From Actinostola sp. cb2023 (lineage: Eukaryota; Cnidaria; Anthozoa; Actiniaria; Actinostolidae), in assembly GCA_033675265.1 (NCBI GenBank), contig JAUJYZ010001578.1, positions 116,001 through 180,000 on the forward strand: a stretch of 64,000 bases of DNA, read 5' to 3'. A program made the translations under genes and the position numbers. Below are positions 1 to 12,300 of the stretch, one piece after another. Within the stretch, counting starts at the first letter, position 1. Every line of letters starts with the position of its first letter. The notes beneath the pieces are model-generated. The model had not been told where the DNA came from. It saw only the letters and a list, made by a program, of their open reading frames with translations, and did no database searches.

Positions 1-2649
1 TGGTGATAGTTACGGTGGTGATGGTGATGACTACTATGACGATAATATTGATGGTGATTGGCATGTCTGCTGGTGATTGTGATGGTGATAGTTACGGTGG
101 TGATGGTGATGACTACTATGACGATAATATTGATGGTGATTGGCATGACTGCTGGTGATTGTGATGGTGATGGTTACGGTGGTGATGGTGATGACTACTA
201 TGACGATAATATTGATGGTGATTGGCATGACTGCTGGTGATTGTGATGGTGATAGTTACGGTGGTGATGGTGATTGGCATGACTGCTGGTGATTGATGAT
301 GATGATGCCATGATGTGATGGTGATGACTACTATGACGATAATATTGATGGTGATTGGCATGACTGCTGGTGATTGTGATGATGATAGTTACGGTGGTGA
401 TGGTGATGACTACTATGACGATAATATTGATGGTGATTGGCATGACTGCTGGTGATTGTGATGGTGATAGTTACGGTGGTGATGGTGATGACTACTATGA
501 CGATAATATTGATGGTGATTGGCATGACTGCTGGTGATTGTGATGGTGATAGTTACGGTGGTGATGGTGATGACTACTATGACGATAATATTGATGGTGA
601 TTGGCATGACTGCTGGTGATTGTGATGGTGATGGTTACGGTGGTGATGGTGATGACTACTATGACGATAATATTGATGGTGATTGGCATGACTGCTGGTG
701 ATTGTGATAGTTACGGTGGTGATGGTGATGACTACTATGACGATAATATTGATGGTGATTGGCATGACTGCTGGTGATTGTGATGGTGATGGTTACGGTG
801 GTGATGGTGATGACTACTATGACGATAATATTGATGGTGATTGGCATGACTGCTGGTGATTGTGATGGTGATGGTTACGGTGGTGATGGTGATGACTACT
901 ATGACGATAATATTGATGGTGATTGGCATGACTGCTGGTGATTGTGATGGTGATAGTTACGGTGGTGATGGTGATGACTACTATGACGATAATATTGATG
1001 GTGATTGGCATGACTGCTGGTGATTGTGATTGTGATGGTGATAGTTACGGTGGTGATGGTGATGACTACTATGACGATAATATTGATGGTGATTGGCATG
1101 ACTGCTGGTGATTGTGATGGTGATAGTTACGGTGGTGATGGTGATGACTACTATGACGATAATATTGATGGTGATTGGCATGACTGCTGGTGATTGTGAT
1201 GGTGATAGTTACGGTGGTGATGGTGATGACTACTATGACGATAATATTGATGGTGATTGGCATGACTGCTGGTGATTGTGATGGTTACGGTGGTGATGGT
1301 GATGACTACTATGACGATAATATTGATGGTGATTGGCATGACTGCTGGTGATTGTGATGGTGATAGTTACGGTGGTGATGGTGATGACTACTATGACGAT
1401 AATATTGATGGTGATTGGCATGACTGCTGGTGATTGTGATGGTGATGGTTACGGTGGTGATGGTGATGACTACTATGACGATAATATTGATGGTGATTGG
1501 CATGACTGCTGGTGATTGTGATAGTTACGGTGGTGATGGTGATGACTACTATGACGATAATATTGATGGTGATTGGCATGACTGCTGGTGATTGTGATGG
1601 TGATGGTTACGGTGGTGATGGTGATGACTACTATGACGATAATATTGATGGTGATTGGCATGACTGCTGGTGATTGTGATAGTTACGGTGGTGATGGTGA
1701 TGACTACTATGACGATAATATTGATGGTGATTGGCATGACTGCTGGTGATTGTGATGGTGATGGTTACGGTGGTGATGGTGATGACTACTATGACGATAA
1801 TATTGATGGTGATTGGCATGACTGCTGGTGATTGTGATAGTTACGGTGGTGATGGTGATGACTACTATGACGATAATATTGATGGTGATTGGCATGACTG
1901 CTGGTGATTGTGATGGTGATAGTTACGGTGGTGATGGTGATGACTACTATGACGATAATATTGATGGTGATTGGCATGACTGCTGGTGATTGTGATGGTG
2001 ATAGTTACGGTGGTGATGGTGATGACTACTATGACGATAATATTGATGGTGATTGGCATGACTGCTGGTGATTGTGATGGTGATAGTTACGGTGGTGATG
2101 GTGATGACTACTATGACGATAATATTGATGGTGATTGGCATGACTGCTGGTGATTGTGATGGTGATAGTTACGGTGGTGATGGTGATGACTACTATGACG
2201 ATAATATTGATGGTGATTGGCATGACTGCTGGTGATTGTGATGGTGATAGTTACGGTGGTGATGGTGATGACTACTATGACGATAATATTGATGGTGATT
2301 GGCATGACTGCTGGTGATTGTGATGGTGATAGTTACGGTGGTGATGGTGATGACTACTATGACGATAATATTGATGGTGATTGGCATGACTGCTGGTGAT
2401 TGTGATGGTGATAGTTACGGTGGTGATGGTGATGACTACTATGACGATAATATTGATGGTGATTGGCATGACTGCTGGTGATTGTGATGGTGATAGTTAC
2501 GGTGGTGATGGTGATGACTACTATGACGATAATATTGATGGTGATTGGCATGACTGCTGGTGATTGTGATGGTGATAGTTACGGTGGTGATGGTGATGAC
2601 TACTATGACGATAATATTGATGGTGATTGGCATGACTGCTGGTGATTGT

Positions 2650-3895
2650 GATGATGATGCCATGATGTGATGGTGATGACTACTATGACGATAATATTGA
2701 TACTATGATGTGATGGTGATGACTACTATGACGATAATATTGATACTATGATGTGATGGTGATGACTACTATGACGATAATATTGATACTATGATGTGAT
2801 GGTGATGACTACTATGACGATAATATTGATACTATGATGTGATGGTGATGACTACTATGACGATAATATTGATGGTGATTGGCATGACTGCTGGTGATTG
2901 TGATGGTGATAGTTACGGTGGTGATGGTGATGACTACTATGACGATAATATTGATGGTGATTGGCATGACTGCTGGTGATTGTGATGGTGATAGTTACGG
3001 TGGTGATGGTGATGACTACTATGACGATAATATTGATGGTGATTGGCATGACTGCTGGTGATTGTGATGGTGATAGTTACGGTGGTGATGGTGATGACTA
3101 CTATGACGATAATATTGATGGTGATTGGCATGACTGCTGGTGATTGTGATGGTGATAGTTACGGTGGTGATGGTGATGACTACTATGACGATAATATTGA
3201 TGGTGATTGGCATGACTGCTGGTGATTGTGATGATGATGCCATGATGTGATGGTGATGACTACTATGACGATAATATTGATACTATGATGTGATGGTGAT
3301 GACTACTATGACGATAATATTGATACTATGATGTGATGGTGATGACTACTATGACGATAATATTGATACTATGATGTGATGGTGATGACTACTATGACGA
3401 TAATATTGATACTATGATGTGATGGTGATGACTACTATGACGATAATATTGATACTATGATGTGATGGTGATGACTACTATGACGATAATATTGATACTA
3501 TGATGTGATGGTGATGACTACTATGACGATAATATTGATACTATATGTATGGTGTGATGGTGATGACTACTATGATGTGATGGTGATGACTACTATGACG
3601 ATAATATGATGTGATGGTGATGGATGACTACTATGACGATAATATTGATACTATGATGTGATGGTGATGACTACTATGACGATAATATTGATACTATGAT
3701 GTGATGGTGATGACTACTATGACGATAATATTGATACTATGATGTGATGGTGATGACTACTATGACGATAATATTGATACTATGATGTGATGGTGATGAC
3801 TACTATGACGATAATATTGATACTATGATGTGATGGTGATGACTACTATGACGATAATATTGATACCATGATGTGATGGTGATGACTACTATGAC
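2650..3895 (+). repeat. 43-bp deletion-derived subarrays inside the satellite
   Basis: Two blocks (about 2650-2860 and 3236-3895) consist of a 43-bp unit made of the GATGACTACTATGACGATAA core plus an ACTATGATGTGATGGT joint. They are separated by normal 82-bp units (2862-3235). The unit is the 82-bp monomer with about half deleted, and it was then amplified on its own. The second block has small rearrangements near 3540-3640. Confidence 0.9.
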
Positions 3896-6800
3896 GATAA
3901 TATTGATGGTGATTGGCATGACTGCTGGTGATTGTGATGGTGATAGTTACGGTGGTGATGGTGATGACTACTATGACGATAATATTGATGGTGATTGGCA
4001 TGACTGCTGGTGATTGTGATGGTGACGGGGTACGGTGGTGATGGTGATGACTACTATGACGATAATATTGATGGTGATTGGCATGACTGCTGGTGATTGT
4101 GATGGTGATGGTTACGGTGGTGATGGTGATGACTACTATGACGATAATATTGATGGTGATTGGCATGACTGCTGGTGATTGTGATGGTGATGGTTACGGT
4201 GGTGATGGTGATGACTACTATGACGATAATATTGATGGTGATTGGCATGACTGCTGGTGATTGTGATGGTGATGGTTACGGTGGTGATGGTGATGACTAC
4301 TATGACGATAATATTGATGGTGATTGGCATGACTGCTGGTGATTGTGATGGTGATAGTTACGGTGGTGATGGTGATGACTACTATGACGATAATATTGAT
4401 GGTGATTGGCATGACTGCTGGTGATTGTGATAGTTACGGTGGTGATGGTGATGGTGATGACTACTATGACGATAATATTGATGGTGATTGGCATGACTGC
4501 TGGTGATTGTGATGGTGATAGTTACGGTGGTGATGGTGATGACTACTATGACGATAATATTGATGGTGATTGGCATGACTGCTGGTGATTGTGATGATGA
4601 TAGTTACGGTGGTGATGGTGTTGGTGATTGGCATGACTGCTGGTGATTGTGATGGTGATAGTTACGGTGGTGATGGTGATGACTACTATGACGATAATAT
4701 TGATGGTGATTGGCATGACTGCTGGTGATTGTGATGGTGATAGTTACGGTGGTGATGGTGATGACTACTATGACGATAATATTGATGGTGATTGGCATGA
4801 CTGCTGGTGATTGTGATGGTGATAGTTACGGTGGTGATGGTGATGACTACTATGACGATAATATTGATGGTGATTGGCATGACTGCTGGTGATTGTGATG
4901 GTTACGTTACGGTGTGATGGTGATGACTACTATGACGATAATATTGATGGTGATTGGCATGACTGCTGGTGATTGTGATAGTTACGGTGGTGATGGTGAT
5001 GACTACTATGACGATAATATTGATGGTGATTGGCATGACTGCTGGTGATTGTGATGGTGATGGTTACGGTGGTGATGGTGATGACTACTATGACGATAAT
5101 ATTGATGGTGATTGGCATGACTGCTGGTGATTGTGATGGTGATAGTTACGGTGGTGATGGTGATGACTACTATGACGATAATATTGATGGTGATTGGCAT
5201 GACTGCTGGTGATTGTGATGATGATACCATGATGTGATGGTGATGACTACTATGACGATAATATTGATGGTGATTGGCATGACTGCTGGTGATTGTGATG
5301 GTGATAGTTACGGTGGTGATGGTGATGACTACTATGACGATAATATTGATGGTGATTGGCATGACTGCTGGTGATTGTGATGGTGATAGTTACGGTGGTG
5401 ATGGTGATGACTACTATGACGATAATATTGATGGTGATTGGCATGACTGCTGGTGATTGTGATGGTGATAGTTACGGTGGTGATGGTGATGACTACTATG
5501 ACGATAATATTGATGGTGATTGGCATGACTGCTGGTGATTGTGATGGTGATAGTTACGGTGGTGATGGTGATGACTACTATGACGATAATATTGATGGTG
5601 ATTGGCATGACTGCTGGTGATTGTGATGGTGATGGTTACGGTGGTGATGGTGATGACTACTATGACGATAATATTGATGGTGATTGGCATGACTGCTGGT
5701 GATTGTGATAGTTACGGTGGTGATGGTGATGACTACTATGACGATAATATTGATGGTGATTGGCATGACTGCTGGTGATTGTGATGGTGATAGTTACGGT
5801 GGTGATGGTGATGACTACTATGACGATAATATTGATGGTGATTGGCATGACTGCTGGTGATTGTGATGGTGATGGTTACGGTGGTGATGGTGATGACTAC
5901 TATGACGATAATATTGATGGTGATTGGCATGACTGCTGGTGATTGTGATGGTGATAGTTACGGATGTGATGGTGATGACTACTATGACGATAATATTGAT
6001 GGTGATTGGCATGACTGCTGGTGATTGTGATGGTGATAGTTACGGTGGTGATGGTGATGACTACTATGACGATAATATTGATGGTGATTGGCATGACTGC
6101 TGGTGATTGTGATGGTGATAGTTACGGTGGTGATGGTGATGACTACTATGACGATAATATTGATGGTGATTGGCATGACTGCTGGTGATTGTGATGGTGA
6201 TGGTTACGGTGGTGATGGTGATGACTACTATGACGATAATATTGATGGTGATTGGCATGACTGCTGGTGATTGTGATGGTGATAGTTACGGTGGTGATGG
6301 TGATGACTACTATGACGATAATATTGATGGTGATTGGCATGACTGCTGGTGATTGTGATGGTGATGGTTACGGTGGTGATGGTGATGACTACTATGACGA
6401 TAATATTGATGGTGATTGGCATGAATGCTGGTGATTGTGATGGTGATTGGCATGACTGCTGGTGATTGTGATGGTGATGGTTACGGTGGTGATGGTGATG
6501 ACTACTATGACGATAATATTGATGGTGATTGGCATGACTGCTGGTGATTGTGATGGTGATAGTTACGGTGGTGATGGTGATGACTACTATGACGATAATA
6601 TTGATGGTGATTGGCATGACTGCTGGTGATTGTGATGGTGATAGTTACGGTGGTGATGGTGATGACTACTATGACGATAATATTGATGGTGATTGGCATG
6701 ACTGCTGGTGATTGTGATGGTGATAGTTACGGTGGTGATGGTGATGACTACTATGACGATAATATTGATGGTGATTGGCATGACTGCTGGTGATTGTGAT

Positions 6801-7605
6801 GGTGATAGTTACGGTGGTGATGGTGATGTTACTATGACGATAATATTGATGGTGATTGGCATGACTGCTGGTGATTGTGATGGTGATAGTTACGGTGGTG
6901 ATGGTGATGACTACTATGACGATAATATTGATGGTGATTGGCATGACTGCTGGTGATTGTGATGGTGATGGTTACGGTGGTGATGGTGATGACTACTATG
7001 ACGATAATATTGATGGTGATTGGCATGACTGCTGGTGATTGTGATGGTGATGGTTACGGTGGTGATGGTGATGACTACTATGACGATAATATTGATGGTG
7101 ATTGGCATGACTGCTGGTGGTGATTGTGATGGTGATAGTTACGGTGGTGATGGTGATGACTACTATGACGATAATATTGATGGTGATTGGCATGACTGCT
7201 GGTGATTGTGATGGTGATAGTTACGGTGGTGATGGTGATGACTACTATGACGATAATATTGATGGTGATTGGCATGACTGCTGGGTGATGGTGATGGTTA
7301 CGGTGGTGATGGTGATGACTACTATGACGATAATATTGATGGTGATTGGCATGACTGCTGGTGATTGTGATGGTGATAGTTACGGTGGTGATGGTGATGA
7401 CTACTATGACGATAATATTGATGGTGATTGGCATGACTGCTGGTGATTGTGATGGTGATAGTTACGGTGGTGATGGTGATGACTACTATGACGATAATAT
7501 TGATGGTGATTGGCATGACTGCTGGTGATTGTGATGGTGATGGTTACGGTGGTGATGGTGATGACTACTATGACGATAATATTGATGGTGATTGGCATGA
7601 CTGCT

Positions 7606-8429
7606 GGTGATTGTGATGGTGATAGTTACGGTGGTGATTGTGATGGTGATTGGCATGACTGCTGGTGATTGTGATGGTGATAGTTACGGTGGTGATTGTG
7701 ATGGTGATTGGCATGACTGCTGGTGATTGTGATGGTGATAGTTACGGTGGTGATTGTGATGGTGATTGGCATGACTGCTGGTGATTGTGATGGTGATAGT
7801 TACGGTGGTGATGGTGTTGGTGATTGGCATGACTGCTGGTGATTGTGATGGTGATGGTTACGGTGGTGATGGTGATGACTACTATGACGATAATATTGAT
7901 GGTGATTGGCATGACTGCTGGTGATTGTGATGGTGATAGTTACGGTGGTGATGGTGTTGGTGATTGGCATGACTGCTGGTGATTGTGATGGTGATAGTTA
8001 CGGTGGTGATGGTGTTGGTGATTGGCATGACTGCTGGTGATTGTGATGGTGATAGTTACGGTGGTGATTGTGATGGTGATTGGCATGACTGCTGGTGATT
8101 GTGATGGTGATAGTTACGGTGGTGATTGTGATGGTGATTGGCATGACTGCTGGTGATTGTGATGGTGATAGTTACGGTGGTGATGGTGTTGGTGATTGGC
8201 ATGACTGCTGGTGATTGTGATGGTGATAGTGTACGGTGGTGATGGTGTTGGTGATTGGCATGACTGCTGGTGATTGTGATGGTGATAGTTACGGTGGTGA
8301 TTGTGATGGTGATTGGCATGACTGCTGGTGATTGTGATGGTGATAGTTACGGTGGTGATTGTGATGGTGATTGGCATGACTGCTGGTGATTGTGATGGTG
8401 ATAGTTACGGTGGTGATGGTGTTGGTTAC
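7606..8429 (+). repeat. 58-bp shortened-unit block of the satellite
   Basis: The last 0.8 kb of the array is mostly 58-bp units that lack the GATGACTACTATGACGATAA core but keep TAGTTACGGTGG and TTGGCATGACTGCTGG. Some units read GATGGTGTTGGTGAT instead of GATTGTGATGGTGAT. It is a third independently amplified monomer length, placed at the array edge that faces the RasGEF exons. Confidence 0.9.
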
Positions 8430-9330
8430 GATGATGATAATGGCAGTGGTGGTAGTGGATATGTGGATGCTAATTGTGGTGGTAATTGTTGACAATGATG
8501 CTGGTGTTTATGATATTGTGAATGGTGGTAATGATGGTCCGTAGTGGTGGTATGGTGATGATGGTAGTGGTGGTAGTGGTGGTAATGATGGTAGTGGTGA
8601 TGATGGTAGTGGTGGTGGTGGTGGTGGTGATGGGTGGAGGTGATGAGGATGGTGTGCGGTAATGATGGGCGGTGGTAATGATGGTAGTGGTGGTGATGAT
8701 GGTAGTGGTGGTGATGATGGTAGTGGTGGTGGTGGTGATGGGTGGAGGTGATGAGGATGGTGTGCGGTAATGATGGTGGTGGTGGTGGTGATGATGGTAG
8801 TGGTGGTGGTGGTGATGGGTGGAGGTGATGAGGATGGTGTGCGGTAATGGTGGTAATGATGGTCCGTAGTGGTTATATGGTGATGATGGTCTTGGTGGTA
8901 ATGATGGTAGTAGTGGTGGAGGTGATGAGGATGGTGTGCGGTAATGGTGGTAATGATGGTAGTGGTAATGATGGTGATCAGGATGCTAGTTGTAAAGTGG
9001 GTGGTGGCAATGGGGACTGCTGGTGTTGATGATTGTGATGGTGGTGATGATTGGTGGTGATGATGATGGGTGCTGGTGATGATGAGGATGGTGTTTGGTA
9101 ATGATGAGGATGAGGATGCTAGTTGTAAAGTGGTGATTGTGATGGTGGTGGTGGTGATGATGAGGATGGTGTGGTGATGGTGATGAAAGTGGTTATGTGG
9201 ATGATAATGGTGGTGATGATTGTAGTGGTGATGGGTGATGATGTGGTGGTGGTGATGGTAGTGGTTATGTGGATGATAGTGGTGATGATTATTGTGGTGA
9301 TGGTGAGAGTGGTCATAGTTATCATGAGTA
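8430..9330 (+). repeat. Degenerate GGTGAT/GGTAGT low-complexity tract
   Basis: About 0.9 kb of irregular GGTGGTGATGATGG and GGTAGTGG sequence with larger imperfect repeats (for example the GGTGATGAGGATGGTGTGCG block at 8640, 8745, 8826 and 8920). It looks like the eroded edge of the satellite. The long minus-strand open frame here would be a His/Pro/Thr polymer caused purely by composition. I see no exon in it. Confidence 0.85.
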
Positions 9331-9378
9331 ATTATCTCTACAGAATACTTCTGTGCTGTAACTGCTGACGACATTCAG

Positions 9379-12300
9379 AAGAAGGTTGCCATGGGAACTG
9401 GTAAAAAGAGACAAGTAGATCAAGAACCTAGGCTCCTAGTGGAGAGGGTTGCTGACAGATTTAACCAAGTATGTAGCCTCTTCGTTTAATTCTTGGAAAT
9501 AGTTTTTATGACTTAGGCTCAAGTCCCTAGGTTGGGGGTAGGTATGTGCAGCGAGGAGTTTCAACCTATGGGCCGGTTTGATGGAGTGGTTGGATGCCTA
9601 CATGATTGGTTTACGGATTACTTGCATGCCTGGCAATTACAAAGAGTAGTTGTAGATGGTACCGCCTCTAATTGGACACCTGTCATCTCGGGAGTACCAA
9701 AGTGGAAGAGCTTCAGAAACCAGATAGCTCCCACTTTTTAACTCGTGGATTATGTTATAGGGATGACATTGCGACAATTTTGGGATCACTCACTCACTCG
9801 GCTGTAAACTTTCATTATGTTACAGCTGGAGTGCATCGCAGGCTCACGACTTTGGGGGAGGGATCGGTAATACACGAGTTATAGGGATGACATTTTGGGA
9901 CCACTTACTCAGCTGTAAGCTTTCAGTACGTAAAAAAAAATAAAAAAAATAAAAAAAAGCTTTCAGTACGTTGCCGCTGAAGTACATCGCAGGCTCACAG
10001 CTTTTGGGGAAAGGGGTGGTAATCCACGAGTTGACCAACTGGTGCCTTTTGATTGTAAATGCGTGTTTGTTTGTAGTTAAGCACCTGGGTGGTAGCAAGC
10101 ATCTTGACAGAAGAGAGTCCTGAGAAACGTGCAGAGATGTTTGTCAATTTTATCGAGACGGCAAAGGTAAGACTGTTGTGTCGTATTTTGAACTCGTGGA
10201 TTATGTAATTGATTATGTAATCCACGAGTTATAGGATGGTGGCCATTTTGGATTCTATTGTTTTGGCTAAAACATTATGGGATGCTCAGGGTGCAAATGA
10301 CCCAAAAACTGTAGAGAGAGGAGTCGCGTCAATAAATTATTTTTCTATGTCACTCTAGCCATAGTGTTGTATGACTTAATATCTACATGTGTTGTGTATT
10401 GTTGTATAATTTTGTACAAATTCATTGCTTTAAATTAGGTTTTCGTAGTTTTTCATGGCCAAATGGTTACTAGCTTGCACCCTGGGCATCCCATAATTTC
10501 TCCATAATTCAAGATGGCCGCCGTATCGGTAAAAAGGTCTATTGTGGGATCACTCACTCGGCTGTAAACTTTCATTACGTTACCGCTGAAGTATTTCGCA
10601 GGCTCACAACTTTGGGGGGAGGGGCTGGTAATCCACGTGTTATAGGATGACATTGGGACAATTGTGGAATCACTCACTCGGCTGTGAACTTTCATTACGT
10701 TACCGCTGAAGTACATCGCAGGCTCACAACTTTGGGGGGAGGGGGTGGTAATCCACGTGTTATAGGATGACATTGAGACACTCATTCACTCGGCTGTAAA
10801 CATTCATTACGTTACCGCTGAAGTATTTCGCAGGCTCACAACTTTGGGGGGAGGGGCTTGTAATCCATGAGTTGGACAACGATACCTTTGATCTCATGTA
10901 TCCCGCACATGTTGACCTAGGATAATTACCCATGATACATTGCGGTCATACGTTCGAAAAAAACCCCAGAGATCGCACATAAAAGTGCATACACACCAAT
11001 ATAAACTTGTTGCCCTCAAATAAGCGTGCAGTTAGCTATGTACACTGTTAGAATGGTCCGTGAGAAATGCCTTCCTAATGAGGGTTTATCACATAATTTC
11101 AAAACTCATAGGACAAAAAAATGATTATCATAGCTGGAAAGAGCTCGTTGAAATTAGTAAAAATGTGAAGTTTGGAAAAGATCGCTCCACAAATTACGAA
11201 GATATCAATTTTCAAAAATCGAAATTTTGTATGAAAAACTTTGTTGGAGGCAAGAGTTGCCTCCAAACGTAATTTCCAAAGGTTTTCATATAAAATTGCG
11301 ATTTTTGAAAATTCATATCTTTGCAATTTGTGGAGCGATCTTTTCCAAACTTCACATTTTTACTAATTTTAACGAGATCTTTCCAGCTATGATAATCATT
11401 TTTTGACCGATGAGTTTTGAAATCACCTGATAAACCCTCATTCATCAGCTGTTTTTCTTTCCACAGCAATGTCTTGAATTTCGAAACTTCAATGCCGTTA
11501 TGGCCATTGTTGCTGCTGCTTTGGGATCTGCACCCATTCGACGGCTGTCTAGAACAACAGAGGTAAAGCCATCGAATTGCTGTTAGTTCTACTGACTAGT
11601 GTGATCTTCCCATTACCTATCAAGGTGAACACTGATATTCAAGTTATACTTTTTTCACTTCAGTTTATTCCCAAGGAAGTCCTGGAGTTACACAGCAAGT
11701 TCGAAATGCTGATGGACCCAAAGGTTTGTCATTGCATATACTACTGTGCATAAGGGATGGGGATATTCTACTGTGCATAAGGGGTGGGGATATACTACTG
11801 TGCATAAGGGGTGGGGATATACTACTGTGCATAAGGGGTGGGGAAAAAAGCTATTTCGGTCTCTATGTTCTATGATTTTGAACACGACAACGGTTCTTTA
11901 ATTTGGTGTACAGCTATTTCTAAAAAGGCTGGTGAATGTTTTGTTGCATCTTGCATACCAAGCCCGAAGTGAATTGTGGATCATATGTAAATAATGTCAG
12001 CATGCACATACAGAAGAAAATATGCCGGCTCCATATTGCGAAGACAAAGTTTGAGGAAATTCCCAGAGTTCACATTGTTGTGACCTTTCGCTGATTCCAT
12101 TCACATCGCCCATAGTGCATTTCGGGCTTGGGATGCAACATGCAACAAAACCTTCACCAACATTTTTTGAAATAGCTGTATACTAGTGCATAAGGGATGA
12201 ATTTAGATGAATTCTACTGATGCTTTTTTTTAGAAAGTTGGTAGTTTCATTACGATATTTACTATTCACTTCCCTCGACAGGACAACTACAAGCGATACA

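Larger units (their letters stand above)
1..8429 (+). repeat. 82-bp satellite array (about 100 units)
   Basis: Almost perfect head-to-tail copies of an 82-bp unit that reads TGGTGATAGTTACGGTGG, then a GATGACTACTATGACGATAA core, then TTGGCATGACTGCTGG. Length variants differ in steps of 6 bp (76, 82, 88), which fits slippage of the GGTGAT hexamer. The + strand is G/T-rich. The array runs off the left edge of the window. 82 is not a multiple of 3 and each unit carries stops, so the short overlapping reading frames in it are periodic artefacts and not genes. It ends 0.95 kb before a RasGEF exon. Confidence 0.97.

Noticed and set aside
1..7600. Dozens of overlapping 62-129 residue minus-strand frames in the satellite
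   Set aside because: They repeat with the 82-bp period, each crossing three units. The period is not a multiple of three, so they are frame-shifted images of the repeat.
1..8429. CRISPR-like array
   Set aside because: There are no unique spacers; the whole unit is repeated. The context is eukaryotic.
8508..9374. 288-residue His/Pro/Thr/Ile-rich minus-strand frame
   Set aside because: Produced by GGTGAT-type low complexity. No domain or splice logic, and it overlaps the RasGEF intron on the opposite strand.
11060..11469. Frames on both strands at the 11.1-11.5 kb palindrome
   Set aside because: The inverted repeat makes mirrored frames; nothing protein-like.
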